Numbered from the stretch's first letter, positions 17,808 through 27,533 are shown. The stretch: 64,000 bases of DNA from Arthrobacter sp. MYb227 (GCF_002975435.1 NZ_PCPT01000002.1:558001-622000), one strand, 5' to 3'. Numbers and translations: made by a program. The notes: generated from the sequence alone by a model not told the origin.

Positions 17808-19457
17808 CTAAGAGCGCAAGACTTCGGGCGCCGCGGCAAGCAAGGCTCGTGTGTAGGGGTGCGCCGGAGCGGTAAAAACTTCCTCGGTAGGCCCGGATTC
17901 GACGAGGGCTCCCCTACGCATCACCACAACGTCATCACTCATATGCCGTGCAACAGATAGATCATGGGTAATAAACACGTAGGAAAGCCCTAGCTGCCGC
18001 TGCAGATCATCGAGTAGGTCAAGAACTTGCGCCTGGATGGATACATCGAGGGCAGAGACAGGCTCGTCGCAGATCAGCACGCGGGGATTGGGTGCAAGAG
18101 CCCGGGCAATGGCCAAGCGTTGCCGTTGCCCGCCCGATAGCGTCGCTGGATTTCGGGTGATGAACCCGGATTCCAGCCCCACAAGGTTGAGCAATTCCTT
18201 GATGCGGGTGAGGTGTTTGCGTGAACTCCGAGTCGCCCCAAAACTCAAGGCATCGGCAAGGAGCTGGCCAACATTGAAACGCGGATCAAACGAGGAGAGC
18301 GGATCTTGATAAATAGCACCAAGTTGCGGACGTCGCGGGCGGCGCTGGGCTTCGGAAAGTTTGCTCCACGGGGAACCAAAGAGTGTCACGGCACCGGTAT
18401 CTGGTTTCAAAAGTCCCAGCACCATGCGGGCCGTGGTTGTCTTTCCGGAACCGGATTCTCCGATAACGCTAAGGGTCTTGCCGGGTAAAAGTTCAAAGCT
18501 TGCCTTATGAACGGCGGTGAAACTCGCGCCGTTTGGCATCTTGAAGCTCTTCGAGAGGTTATGGGCAGTAAGTACCGGGTAGCGGGGCTCGTCCGGTGCC
18601 ACAGCAACCTGAGGTGTGGGCTCCAGTCCGGGAACCTTGATGAGAGGTTGTACGGAAAGCCGTGTATGGCGTGGCTTCCCGGCAGGCACGGCGGCTAGCA
18701 AACGTTGGGTGTAGGGATGTTGAGGATTGCCAAGGACCTGCTCGGCGGAACCGGATTCGAGGATCCGGCCATTGTGCATCACGGCAATATCATCGGCAAC
18801 CCGTGACACAGCGGCTAGATCGTGGCTAATGAGCAACATTCCCGAACCTTGCTGGCGCAAAGCTCCCAACAGGTCTAATACCTGGGCCGCGATTGTTGCA
18901 TCAAGCGCCGTTGTGGGTTCATCGGCAATGATCAGTCCCGGTTCCAACGCGATCGCCGAGGCAATGAGCGCACGTTGGCGCATGCCCCCGGATAACTCGC
19001 CGGAGAGCTGCCCTGCACGCACTTCCGGGTCATCGAGGCCCACGGACATGAGAAGTTCAATGACCCGTTCGGCACGAGTCGTGGGGGATAGCTGCGTATG
19101 GATGCGCAGGGCATCATCTATTTCTCGCCCGATCTTGCGCAATGGATCAAGTGAGGTCAGTGCGTCCTGGAGGATGAATCCAAGGTCCTTGCCGCGCAGG
19201 TTACGCCACGTACGTTGATTCAAAGACAGGAGATCTGTTCCCTTGAAAGCAAGGGTTTGAGCAGAAACCTTGGAATGCTTTCCGGCCAAGCCAATGAGGG
19301 AACGCGCGGTCACCGATTTTCCGGAACCAGATTCACCCACTAAGGCCAAACACGAACCTGGGGTGAGCGTGAAGGAAACATTTTGCACCACGTGGTGGTG
19401 GCCAAAAGAAACGTTGAGGTTCTTCACCTCGAGCAATGGCACCTGAGGTGAAATCAA
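17808..19457 (-). CDS. Peptide/nickel-type ABC transporter, fused dual ATPase
   Basis: A 549-residue protein with two complete ABC domains, equivalent to DppD and DppF fused. Domain 1 (about 1-265) has Walker A GESGSGKS, signature LSGGMRQR and Walker B LIIADEPTTALD. Domain 2 (about 295-545) has GESGSGKT, LSGGQRQRLAIARAL and LICDEPVSALD. The start is a TTG at 19457 that overlaps the permease stop (TTGA) and has AGGGAGAG just upstream; a longer frame would run deep into the permease gene. It powers the importer encoded by the next three genes upstream. Confidence 0.93.
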   Translation of the reverse strand: MISPQVPLLEVKNLNVSFGHHHVVQNVSFTLTPGSCLALVGESGSGKSVTARSLIGLAGKHSKVSAQTLAFKGTDLLSLNQRTWRNLRGKDLGFILQDALTSLDPLRKIGREIDDALRIHTQLSPTTRAERVIELLMSVGLDDPEVRAGQLSGELSGGMRQRALIASAIALEPGLIIADEPTTALDATIAAQVLDLLGALRQQGSGMLLISHDLAAVSRVADDIAVMHNGRILESGSAEQVLGNPQHPYTQRLLAAVPAGKPRHTRLSVQPLIKVPGLEPTPQVAVAPDEPRYPVLTAHNLSKSFKMPNGASFTAVHKASFELLPGKTLSVIGESGSGKTTTARMVLGLLKPDTGAVTLFGSPWSKLSEAQRRPRRPQLGAIYQDPLSSFDPRFNVGQLLADALSFGATRSSRKHLTRIKELLNLVGLESGFITRNPATLSGGQRQRLAIARALAPNPRVLICDEPVSALDVSIQAQVLDLLDDLQRQLGLSYVFITHDLSVARHMSDDVVVMRRGALVESGPTEEVFTAPAHPYTRALLAAAPEVLRS

Positions 19458-20338
19458 GACTTCTCTCCCTGATTGAGCACTCGTGAAAGTACTGTAGCGG
19501 CCGCGGCTACCAGCACGATGGCAAGGCCAGGGAAGAACGTCATCCACCAGGCCAACGACAAATAGGTACGCCCGGCAGATAGCATTGCACCCCATTCGGG
19601 TGCCGGTGGTGGAGCCCCCAAACCCAAGAAACTGAGCGATGCGGCCCAAACAACTGCCTGGCCCAAGCCTAAAGTGCCAAGCACCGCAATGGGGGTCAAC
19701 GCATTGGGTAATAAATGCGTGGTGAGGATCTTGGCGCGGCTGCGACCCAGTACCGTTGCCGCCTCAACCATGGGTGAATGACGTAGTGTCAGTAACTGGC
19801 CACGGATCAGCCGTGCGTAACCGGGAGCCGTGGTGAGGCCGACGGCGATAATGGTGGTGCCAACTCCCGGACCCGCCAAGGCAATGAATACCAGCGCCAG
19901 CAGCAGACCAGGTAGTGCGAAGAGTACCTCAAGGATGCGCCCGACTCCGGCGTCGAGCCAACGTCCACCAAAGCCGGCAAGCGTGCCAAGGATCAGCGCC
20001 AAACCAACACCTATTGCTGTGGCGGCGGCGCCAATGAGCAGCGAGGGTCTTGCCCCATAAATAATCCGCGAATAAATATCACGCCCGGATTCATCGGTGC
20101 CAAGCAGGTGCCCGGGGCCCGGCGGGGAGAACGAATCGGCTGGGTTAATGGCCAGCGGATCAAAGGGGGCTAGCCATGAGGGGGCGATCGCTGCAAGGGT
20201 GAAGAACCCCAGGACAAGCACCGGGAACACGAGCTTGAGCCGATGCTTCCACACTCCAGTTCCGGAACCGGTTGAGCGGGCGGCGTGTGGACTGAGAACC
20301 GGATCACCGGGGGTGAGTTGTTGTAAATGTGAACTCAT
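19454..20338 (-). CDS. Peptide/nickel-type ABC permease (DppC-like)
   Basis: The 294-residue inner-membrane subunit of the importer. It has a DppC-type N-terminal segment before the first helix (KHRLKLVFPVLVLGFFTLAA), the LLGTDESGRDIYSRIIYGAR stretch typical of this subfamily, and a BPD permease loop (EAATVLGRSRAKILTTHLLP) that contacts the ATPase. The ATG at 20338 overlaps the stop of the preceding permease (ATGA), so the two are co-translated. Longer in-frame starts would intrude into that permease. Confidence 0.92.
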   Translation of the reverse strand: MSSHLQQLTPGDPVLSPHAARSTGSGTGVWKHRLKLVFPVLVLGFFTLAAIAPSWLAPFDPLAINPADSFSPPGPGHLLGTDESGRDIYSRIIYGARPSLLIGAAATAIGVGLALILGTLAGFGGRWLDAGVGRILEVLFALPGLLLALVFIALAGPGVGTTIIAVGLTTAPGYARLIRGQLLTLRHSPMVEAATVLGRSRAKILTTHLLPNALTPIAVLGTLGLGQAVVWAASLSFLGLGAPPPAPEWGAMLSAGRTYLSLAWWMTFFPGLAIVLVAAAATVLSRVLNQGEKS

Positions 20339-21306
20339 GAGGCACGCATCCTGGGATCTGCAATTCGTTCGGCCAGATCGGAGAAGGCCATGATGATCAC
20401 GTAAGCCGCCGCAGAAAGTAGGGCAACACCTGTGACCATTGGAACATCGCGGGCCGTGACGGCCGAGAGTAAGCTGCGGCCCAAACCCGGACGCGCAAAA
20501 ATTGCTTCGACAACTACTGCACCGGAGAGTAAAGAGCCAAAGGCCCACCCGGACAGGGCAATGCCGGGCAACGCGGCATGACGTAGCGCGTGACGCAACA
20601 TCACCCCTCCCTCACTTTCGCCGCGGGCACGCGCGGAAAGAGCAAAGGCTGAAGTATGGGCATCGAGCATTGAATCGCGCATGACCTGGCCCAAGAACCC
20701 TGCCAAAGGCAGTGCAAGTGTTGTCACCGGGAGTACTAACCCGGTGGCGCTTTGGGTGCTGACCGGTGGGAACCATCCAAGGGAAGTGGAAAAGAGCATG
20801 ATCAGCACGCTGGCTAGCCAAAAGTGTGGGACGGCTGCCGAAACAATCTCAAGTCCCGAGGCCAACGCGCGTCCCACGGGTCCACTGCGGATCGAGGCCA
20901 TGGCAACAAACAACGCAATGATCCATGCAACGATCAACGAGAGCACTGCAAGAGTAATTGTCGGTGGAACTAGTTCGGTGAGCACCTCGGCCACCGGAGA
21001 TTTGAGTGAGTACGAGGTTCCCAAGTCTCCCGTGACAAGCCGTAGGAGCTGAGAAAAATACTGAACTACCAGCGGCTGATCTAACCCATAGTCCGCGCGG
21101 GCCTGAGCCAAGGCTTCGGCCGAAGCCTGCGAGCCGGGGCCACCCATGATGGCCTCGGCCGGGTCTCCGGGAATCATCCGGATACCAAAGAAAATTGCCG
21201 TGGCAACGGCCCAAAGCACAAAGACCCCGCCGCCGAATTTTCCCAGCACCCAGTAGGCGGCTCGAGAGAGCCGCCGTACCGGTTTGGTGTGTGTGCCGGG
21301 AGTCAT
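20335..21306 (-). CDS. Peptide/nickel-type ABC permease (DppB-like)
   Basis: The 323-residue first permease of the importer. The N-terminal helix followed by FFGIRMIPGDPAEAIMGG is the DppB/OppB signature, and RARGESEGGVMLRHALRHAALP is the EAA-like ATPase-contact loop. Six membrane segments are predicted. It lies about 50 bases downstream of the solute-binding protein gene and overlaps the next permease by four bases. Confidence 0.92.
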   Translation of the reverse strand: MTPGTHTKPVRRLSRAAYWVLGKFGGGVFVLWAVATAIFFGIRMIPGDPAEAIMGGPGSQASAEALAQARADYGLDQPLVVQYFSQLLRLVTGDLGTSYSLKSPVAEVLTELVPPTITLAVLSLIVAWIIALFVAMASIRSGPVGRALASGLEIVSAAVPHFWLASVLIMLFSTSLGWFPPVSTQSATGLVLPVTTLALPLAGFLGQVMRDSMLDAHTSAFALSARARGESEGGVMLRHALRHAALPGIALSGWAFGSLLSGAVVVEAIFARPGLGRSLLSAVTARDVPMVTGVALLSAAAYVIIMAFSDLAERIADPRMRAS

Positions 21307-21359
21307 CGCGAAGCGGGGGGACCTTGTTCTTGGTGTTGTAGAGCTAAGTTACCTGCAAA

Positions 21360-23027
21360 TTACTTGCTGAGCCACGTATCAAAGAAGACCGGGGAAGCCA
21401 CTGCGGTTGTTGCGCCAATGCCCTGAGTCTTGGATGAGTACAGGAAATGGTTCTGCTGATCATAGAGCGGCAACAGGTAGTAACCCTCGAGGACAAGCTT
21501 CTGCGCCTTGGCGTAGAGATCCTTGCGTTCTGCCTCATCCTTGGTGGCACCGGCGGTTTCTAGCAACGTATCTAGTTCCGGGTTTTTCACCTGTGAGAGG
21601 TTAGCAAAGTAACCCGACGGGGCAGGTACTGTTGAGGCCGAGTGGAAGAGGATGCTCAGCACGCTCGGGCCGACCTTGGTGTACGGGGCGGAGACCAGGT
21701 TGTAGTTGTGCTCGGCCAAGGCTCCATACCAGCTGGAGAGATCAAGGAGGTTGATCTTGATTTCAAAGCCAGATTCCTTGGCCGTTGCCTGCAACTGCTC
21801 AAAGAGCGACTGTTCTGCGGGAACCGACTGGCTGGTGCTGACCGGGAAGGTCAGTGAGAGGCGTTTGCCATCCTTGGTGCGGTAACCATCGGCATCGCGT
21901 TCATTCCAACCCGCGGCATCCAGTAGTTCGGCTGCCTTGGCCGGATCAAAACCGAAAAGCGATTCATCGGAGTAGCCAAGCGGTTCAACGCTTGAAAGCG
22001 GTGAGTAGGAACGCTTAGTTGTATTAAAGAAGAGTGATTCGACGCCAGCATTGACATCAACTGCGTGAATGAATGCCTCACGCACGCGCTGATCGTCGAA
22101 CGGTGCCTTTGAAGAATTTAACTCAATGCGGTTTGAGGCTCCGGGACGTGGGGCATCAAGGTGCTTGATGGTGTCATTTTTGACTGCGGCGGCGATGGTG
22201 TCGGGCTGCGCGTTGTCAATGATCTGTACCTCGCCGGCCTGCAACGCCGCATAACGAGTTGCTGCCTCGGGGATGAAACGCCAGGTGATTCCCTCAAGGT
22301 AGGCCGGACCCTCGTGTTCGGGGTTTGCTACGGGGCGCACATAGTCGGCATTGCGTACAAGGTTTACCGAGTCCTGCTTCTTCCAGGATTCAACCTTGAA
22401 CGGGCCGGTACCTACCGGGGCGACGCAGTTTTCTTCCTGAGTGCGCTTCAGCGCCTCGGGGGACTGGATAGCAACCCATGGCATGGAGAATGACTCGAGC
22501 AGCGAGTTATCAGGAGTGGAAAGGGTCAGCTCAAGGGTTGAAGAGTCTGCTGCCTTCATATCCTTGATCTTGCCCAAAGCCAGGTAACCGGTTGAAGATG
22601 CCGTTGCCGGATCCAACAGGTGCTTGAAGTTAGCGATGACTGCCTGCGCATCAAGTGCGGTGCCGTCGGTGAACTTGATGCCCTCACGGATTTTGACGGT
22701 ACGGGTCAACCCGTCCTCGGAAACCGTGGAATCGGAAGCTAGCCAAGGAATCAGCTCTCCCTGCTCATCCTTGGTGTACAGGGTCTCAAGGTACTGCGAG
22801 GAGGCAAGTGCCTGTGGATAGTTTCCGCCAACGTGCGGATCCAAGCAGCTAGGCTCGGCATCGCCGGAGGCATAGACGAGGGTTCCACCACTCACCGGGG
22901 TGCCGGCGTCATTGCTGGCTCCCGGGGCTGGTGCTGGATTTGAGGAGCAACCGGCAAGGATGAGGGATGCTACAAGGATGGCGCTCGTGGTCAGAACGCG
23001 TGGTGCCAGGGTGCGGGCGTGAATCAA
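21360..23027 (-). CDS. ABC transporter family 5 solute-binding lipoprotein
   Basis: A roughly 555-residue extracellular binding protein for the downstream importer. The signal peptide ends in the lipobox LILAGC, followed by an Ala/Pro linker. The SBP_bac_5 fold shows YLETLYTKDEQGELIPWLA and KIREGIKFTDGTALDAQAV near residue 120. The family binds peptides, nickel or related solutes; the ligand is unresolved. I place the start at a TTG (23027), with AGGAAG eight bases upstream. An ATG at 23045 lacks a ribosome site but is possible. It is the first gene of the four-gene operon. Confidence 0.9.
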   Translation of the reverse strand: MIHARTLAPRVLTTSAILVASLILAGCSSNPAPAPGASNDAGTPVSGGTLVYASGDAEPSCLDPHVGGNYPQALASSQYLETLYTKDEQGELIPWLASDSTVSEDGLTRTVKIREGIKFTDGTALDAQAVIANFKHLLDPATASSTGYLALGKIKDMKAADSSTLELTLSTPDNSLLESFSMPWVAIQSPEALKRTQEENCVAPVGTGPFKVESWKKQDSVNLVRNADYVRPVANPEHEGPAYLEGITWRFIPEAATRYAALQAGEVQIIDNAQPDTIAAAVKNDTIKHLDAPRPGASNRIELNSSKAPFDDQRVREAFIHAVDVNAGVESLFFNTTKRSYSPLSSVEPLGYSDESLFGFDPAKAAELLDAAGWNERDADGYRTKDGKRLSLTFPVSTSQSVPAEQSLFEQLQATAKESGFEIKINLLDLSSWYGALAEHNYNLVSAPYTKVGPSVLSILFHSASTVPAPSGYFANLSQVKNPELDTLLETAGATKDEAERKDLYAKAQKLVLEGYYLLPLYDQQNHFLYSSKTQGIGATTAVASPVFFDTWLSK

Positions 23028-23594
23028 TTGAACAACTTCCTGCATGCTGAGGATGACTAAGGGTGCGGCAAGCACGGCACTGTGACGGCGCGCTCACCGC
23101 ATCAACCATAGAACAGTGGGCGGCTCCCAAGCCCTCACTGTGCGCGAGGTCATAATGCCGATGGGTGCTGGGTTATTGAATATTTTTCCACTTCATGGCA
23201 CCGTGCAGCGTTCGTTTTTCATGAACTAATTAAGAAATTGTAGTGATCGACCTTTCAGTGCAAAGCAACGTAGAAGGATTTTGCTGAATTATTGACTTCA
23301 CTCATCGCGGGTTCGGGACTGATCGGTGCTTGCACCAGTGCTGCTGCGTTGCCGCGCACCATAAATTATGTCTGTATGCCATGAGTAATACTGATTGCAA
23401 AGAACGGGGCACGCTTGCTTGGAAGTATCCTGCTTGGGAATGCCGACAATAGTTACGTTGTGGCGGAGCTATGCATGCTGCAAGTCCTGAAAATTTACAA
23501 AAGTAAAATTATCTATTTGAGGGTGGCCTCGCTGCGGCACGTAGGTGGTTTTGGATGAACCTTGGGTTTTTGTAGGCGCAATAGTATTGATGAA
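23028..23594. other. Intergenic region, no gene seen
   Basis: About 550 bases separate two divergent genes: the solute-binding protein gene (minus) and a membrane protein gene (plus). It is noticeably more A/T-rich than its neighbours, especially 23160-23300 and 23490-23560. It must hold the promoters of both genes. I see no convincing ORF, repeat or hairpin in it. Confidence 0.6.
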
Positions 23595-24371
23595 ATGAAT
23601 GCAACAGCGATCTTTTCCAGCGTCTTGGCCTTGCTCCTCGTGTTGATTTCAACTTTTGTGGTGGCTTATAAGGTAAAGCCGGTGAAAGGTGCTACTGGCA
23701 AGGGTGCCGCTGTTGTTGACGGAGTGGACCGGCTGGGCTGTGCGGAGCAGGATACTTTGAGTCATGGCAGCCTGCACGGAGCGACTAAGGCAAATGGGCG
23801 AAATCGTAGGGGAAGAAGGCTTGTCTGGAGCCAAGCCGTCGGTCGCTTACTTGTTCGTGGAGCTCTTGCCGTGCTGGCGTTGGCAGTTGGCTTGGCTTAT
23901 GTGCCATGGCCGGCTCTTGTTCCACTGTGGCAGTACCTGTCGATGCTGGTTCTGATTGCCATTGTTCTGACTTTTGTACTCAGTGAACTCGTTTTCCTCG
24001 GGAAAAAGTGTATAAAAAGACTCAAAGCAAAATCAATCGGGGGATTGGCCTACCCCATTGCAATTGTGCTGTCGTTTTTGCCTCCCATAGTTCTCCTCGT
24101 GTTCGCAGGTGAACAGTTATTTGGTGCAATGGCTGCAGCGATGGTTGTCGGTGGAGCTTGGTTCATGGGGTGGCTTCAGTCTCAGGACGTGGACGAGCTG
24201 TCCGCCGAAAAGCAGGAGAGCATCGGAAGCACGGGAAATGCTCTGCTTGTTTACGGGGCGACCAGTCTTCTCGTTTTGGAGATTTACCGACTCTTCGGTG
24301 ACGAGCGAAGCGCCTACCTAATGCGGGCACGTGAAGCAATCGCACCCTGGGCCACTCATCTTCCGTTATAG
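23595..24371 (+). CDS. Hypothetical multi-pass membrane protein
   Basis: I do not recognise this protein. From ATG 23595 it has 258 residues: one N-terminal helix (IFSSVLALLLVLISTFVVAY), a basic cytosolic stretch of about 55 residues, and then four or five more hydrophobic segments to near residue 235. A TTG at 23562 would add eleven residues; neither start has a clear ribosome site. The coding signal is moderate. It stands alone and is convergent with the oxidoreductase gene, with a 10-bp GC hairpin between. Confidence 0.55.
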   Translation: MNATAIFSSVLALLLVLISTFVVAYKVKPVKGATGKGAAVVDGVDRLGCAEQDTLSHGSLHGATKANGRNRRGRRLVWSQAVGRLLVRGALAVLALAVGLAYVPWPALVPLWQYLSMLVLIAIVLTFVLSELVFLGKKCIKRLKAKSIGGLAYPIAIVLSFLPPIVLLVFAGEQLFGAMAAAMVVGGAWFMGWLQSQDVDELSAEKQESIGSTGNALLVYGATSLLVLEIYRLFGDERSAYLMRAREAIAPWATHLPL

Positions 24372-24432
24372 GCGCCGTATTGACCTAACGTCTATCCCCG
24401 CCGGAAGAGATTTGGATAGTTGGTTCCTGCAA

Positions 24433-24468
24433 GGGCGTGCGCGGTTGGTTAAGGCAAGGCGCACGCCC
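24433..24468. terminator. GC hairpin between convergent genes
   Basis: GGGCGTGCGC (24433-24442) pairs perfectly with GCGCACGCCC (24459-24468) around a 16-base loop, with further pairing outside (CCTGC/GCAGG). It lies between two converging genes and has no T-run. Confidence 0.6.
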
Positions 24469-24482
24469 ATATTCGCAGGCTG

Positions 24483-25088
24483 TTAGGCGCTTGCCACCGT
24501 GAAACGGCGGTGCAGGTGCTGCGGTGTTTCAATTTCATCAAGTGCTGCAACGGCAAAATCGCCGGTGCTCACGCGCTCACCGGCGGGGGAGTCATTGCCC
24601 AAGACAATGCTTCCCGATGCCGGGCCCGGCGCAATCTCCGGAGCTGGCGCCAACATGGTCCAGTCAAGCCCCGAAGCCGAGGTGTAGAAATCGAGGACCT
24701 CACCCATGGTGCGGGCCTCTGGCTTGTATTCCTCGGGGAAACCCGGGGTATTGAACAAGCGCACGCCATTGAGCTCGGTAGCTCCAGCTCCACCAACAAT
24801 GAACAAGCGCGCCGGGACCAACGTCTCGGAGATTTCCTCATGAGCATCGATAAAGCCCTGATGATCCTCGCCGGTACGTGAGGGCGGGATAGAAATGACA
24901 ACAACATCATGGTCCGCTGCAATCTTGCGGTAGGCGGCAGTGTCGCTCAAATCCGCGGTCGCGCTGGCTGTACCTGCAACGGTCTTGCCCGAGTGGCTTA
25001 CAGCTGTGACCTCGTGGCCGCGGCTCAAGGCCTCGGTGACAATCTGGCTGCCAACCATACCGGTGGCTCCGTAAACTGCAATCTTCAT
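24483..25088 (-). CDS. NAD(P)-binding Rossmann oxidoreductase (NmrA/SDR-a type)
   Basis: A 201-residue atypical short-chain dehydrogenase-like protein. The N-terminal MKIAVYGATGMVGSQI contains the GxxGxxG dinucleotide-binding motif, and there is no YxxxK catalytic pair, as in NmrA-like NAD(P)H-binding proteins and quinone-reductase relatives. The start at 25088 has GAAGGGAA upstream; a longer frame is unsupported. It is divergent from an HxlR regulator gene with only 110 bases between them, the usual arrangement for HxlR-controlled redox-stress enzymes. Confidence 0.88.
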   Translation of the reverse strand: MKIAVYGATGMVGSQIVTEALSRGHEVTAVSHSGKTVAGTASATADLSDTAAYRKIAADHDVVVISIPPSRTGEDHQGFIDAHEEISETLVPARLFIVGGAGATELNGVRLFNTPGFPEEYKPEARTMGEVLDFYTSASGLDWTMLAPAPEIAPGPASGSIVLGNDSPAGERVSTGDFAVAALDEIETPQHLHRRFTVASA

Positions 25089-25154
25089 TTTTGGTGTTCC
25101 CTTCAATGATTGCTGCGGGTCTTGATGATGACTCGCTGATTCAATGCCCCAATA

Positions 25155-25169
25155 GTATCTTCTTGATAC
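25155..25169. promoter_or_regulatory. Candidate HxlR operator
   Basis: GTATC (25155-25159) and GATAC (25165-25169) form an inverted repeat with a 5-base spacer. It sits between the divergent oxidoreductase and HxlR genes, 29 bases from the HxlR start. The size and place fit a dimeric HxlR-family binding site, but the arms are only 5 bp. Confidence 0.45.
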
Positions 25170-25198
25170 CAAGCACCTCAACGTAATAGGGTTACCGC

Positions 25199-25576
25199 AT
25201 GGATACCGTGACTCCCGAGTTTAACGTCATGACACTGGGCTGTCCTTCGCGGCTCATCATGCAACGCCTTGGTGATAAATGGACACCGCTGGTACTGCTT
25301 GCCCTGCAAGAACACCCGCAACGCTTCTCTCATATCCGCGAACGCATTGGTGGAGTCACACCTAAGGTTCTCACCCAAACATTGCGCACCCTAGAACGTG
25401 ACGGATTATTGACCCGCACCATCTATCCGCAGGTGCCACCCCGCGTCGAATACGAACTCACCGAGCTTGGACGCAGCGTCCTAGAACCCATGGAAATTCT
25501 TCGTCTTTGGTCACAAGATCACGCTGAGAAAATTCTTGAAGCCCGAGACACCTATGACGCACTGCACGACGGCTAA
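25199..25576 (+). CDS. HxlR-family transcriptional regulator
   Basis: A 125-residue winged helix regulator. The family pattern is clear: a cysteine before the first helix (LGCPSRLIMQRLGDKWTPLV), then RFSHIRERIGGVTPKVLTQ and LRTLERDGLLTRTIYPQVPP, and YELTELGRSVLEPM for the wing and C-terminal helix. The conserved cysteine near residue 15 often senses electrophiles or oxidants in this family. It probably represses or activates the divergent oxidoreductase. Confidence 0.92.
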   Translation: MDTVTPEFNVMTLGCPSRLIMQRLGDKWTPLVLLALQEHPQRFSHIRERIGGVTPKVLTQTLRTLERDGLLTRTIYPQVPPRVEYELTELGRSVLEPMEILRLWSQDHAEKILEARDTYDALHDG

Positions 25577-25696
25577 TTTCAAAGGCCCCGAGCCCCGGGA
25601 AACTTAGCACAGGTAGTAAGCGAAGAAACCAACTAATGGTTTATTGGCGCTCGCCGGTAGTCTCTGGGGATATAACCTCCCACCAGCTCTGAAAGA

Positions 25697-27181
25697 ATGG
25701 TCAAGAGAATTCAGGGATTGCTAGTTTTCGCCGCGGCACTGCCAATCATGGTTGCACTGGCATTATTTTTGTTCCGTGCCAAGGCCATCTACATGGCACT
25801 GTGGTCCCTGCTCACCGGTCTGCTGGTGGCACTTGTGTTCTTCCGTGTTGAGCCTGCCGCATGGTTGGACGCCGGGGCACTCTTTGGTCCAACAGTCCTT
25901 GAGGTACTACTGATTCTCTTTGGTGGGGTGCTGCTTTCACGCATCACTACCGAGAGCGGTGCCATGTCTAATATTTCTGGCTGGCTGGGTGCCAGCGCCT
26001 CAAATATGCAGGCTGGCACGGTACTTGTCGTCTTTGGCCTGGTTCCCTTCGCCGAATCCGTCACCGGTTTTGGCATTGGCGTCACCGTAGGAGTGCCACT
26101 GCTGCTGCGCCTGGGCCACAGTGTGCGACGCTCGGCATTACTGAGTCTGCTGGGCCTGGTTACTGTGCCGTGGGGCGCTCTTGGACCCGGAACCTTGGTG
26201 GGTGCCGATCTTGCCGGAGTGTCGCTTTTTGAGATTGGCATCAGATCCGCAGTGATGAGCGTTCCCGTGATGCTCGGATCGGCAATCACCTGCTGGCTGG
26301 TCCTACGTCACGAGGCCCAACGCCCCGGACGCCTACTGGCCCACCTGCTGGGCGCGGCACTGTTGCTCAATGCAGGAATTCTTGGCGCAAACTTCGCCAT
26401 GGGCACCCCTCCGGCAGGGATTGTTGGCTCGCTGATAGTAATTTTGGTGCACCTTGTGGTGTTCAAATTTGCCGGCACGCTCGCGGTTGCCGGGCCCGCG
26501 GTCATGCGTTCGCTACTTCCTTACGCGGTACTAACATTTGGGTTGTTGCTGGCTCGTTTGTCCACCTCGGCAATGGATGTCTCGCTCTTGCGCCGGGGGT
26601 TGGTCAGCGGGGGAGTGTGGTTGCTTGTCGCTTGTTTGGTTGCCCATTACTTTGCCCCCGGGGCGAAGACACCAGAGGGATCTTTGTCTAAGCGCGTGGG
26701 AGCTGCTTATAAATCATGGATTCCTGTGGGCGTGACCACCGGTGCATTCACGGTGCTTGGCGCGATCCTTGCACTTTCGGGAATGGGGCAGATGCTCGGT
26801 GCGGCACTTGCTTCAATGGGCCAAGGATATCTGGTTGTTGGTCCGATCGCGGGTGGATTTGCCGGATTCATTTCAGGGTCCAACACTGCAGCGAACTCAA
26901 TGCTCGGAGCAACCCAGGCACAGGCGGCACTCGCGCTCGGATCCTCGGTTCTGCAGTTGGCCGCGGTTACCAACGTGACAGCCTCCATGGCAACAATGCT
27001 CGCACCCTCCCGCATGCTGCTTGCCTATGAGATGGCCGCTCTTGACCCCAGCAGGGAATCAGACTCCAGCGTCGAACACCCAAGCGAACAAGAAGTTACT
27101 GCATGGATTGCGCCACAGCTGGCGATTCTGCTGGCAATCGTCTGTTCACTACTGGGCGTAGTGACCCTGCTGATTCACTAA
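25697..27181 (+). CDS. L-lactate permease family transporter
   Basis: A 494-residue membrane protein with about 12 hydrophobic segments. The FGLVPFAESVTGFGIGVTVG motif and a late SGSNTAANSMLGATQ segment are the hallmarks of the LctP/LldP lactate permease family, which imports lactate or glycolate with protons. It is somewhat shorter than E. coli LldP (about 550). No lactate dehydrogenase gene is adjacent. GAAAG is almost touching the ATG, so the true start could be slightly downstream. Confidence 0.88.
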   Translation: MVKRIQGLLVFAAALPIMVALALFLFRAKAIYMALWSLLTGLLVALVFFRVEPAAWLDAGALFGPTVLEVLLILFGGVLLSRITTESGAMSNISGWLGASASNMQAGTVLVVFGLVPFAESVTGFGIGVTVGVPLLLRLGHSVRRSALLSLLGLVTVPWGALGPGTLVGADLAGVSLFEIGIRSAVMSVPVMLGSAITCWLVLRHEAQRPGRLLAHLLGAALLLNAGILGANFAMGTPPAGIVGSLIVILVHLVVFKFAGTLAVAGPAVMRSLLPYAVLTFGLLLARLSTSAMDVSLLRRGLVSGGVWLLVACLVAHYFAPGAKTPEGSLSKRVGAAYKSWIPVGVTTGAFTVLGAILALSGMGQMLGAALASMGQGYLVVGPIAGGFAGFISGSNTAANSMLGATQAQAALALGSSVLQLAAVTNVTASMATMLAPSRMLLAYEMAALDPSRESDSSVEHPSEQEVTAWIAPQLAILLAIVCSLLGVVTLLIH

Positions 27182-27190
27182 CAACTTCCC

Positions 27191-27487
27191 TCAGTCATCT
27201 TCTGAAGAATGAATCCGCCGCCCGGCACTGAGCAGCTGTATCTCTGGACGTTCGGCAACCAAACGCTCGATTCCATCGAGTTCATCGATCACGTGAGCGG
27301 CATCCGTTGCCACCAGGCCCGCGGCAATTTCGGCACGGCGATATAGGTCTAGTTCCCCGGTTTCGGCAACCGAAACCTCAAATTTGCGTTTGATTTCGGA
27401 AATAATCGGGCGTACCACGGAGCGTTTCTCTTTGAGAGATTGAACATCGCCGAGCAAGATATCGAATTGAATCCATCCAAAGAACAT
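27191..27487 (-). CDS. DUF503 family protein
   Basis: A 98-residue protein with the DUF503 pattern: an N-terminal beta strand, LLGDVQSLKEKRSVVRPIIS, then KFEVSVAETGELDLYRRAEI and a C-terminal strand. This small ferredoxin-like-fold family of unknown function is related to the YlxP/RbfA-like proteins found in many bacteria. I take the start at MFFGWIQFD (27487), which matches the family; six extra upstream codons are possible. It is convergent with the permease gene, nine bases away. Confidence 0.85.
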   Translation of the reverse strand: MFFGWIQFDILLGDVQSLKEKRSVVRPIISEIKRKFEVSVAETGELDLYRRAEIAAGLVATDAAHVIDELDGIERLVAERPEIQLLSAGRRIHSSEDD

Positions 27488-27533
27488 GGCTCCATCATGA
27501 ACCATGTTCTTTGGGCGGCGAACTATTCGGTGT

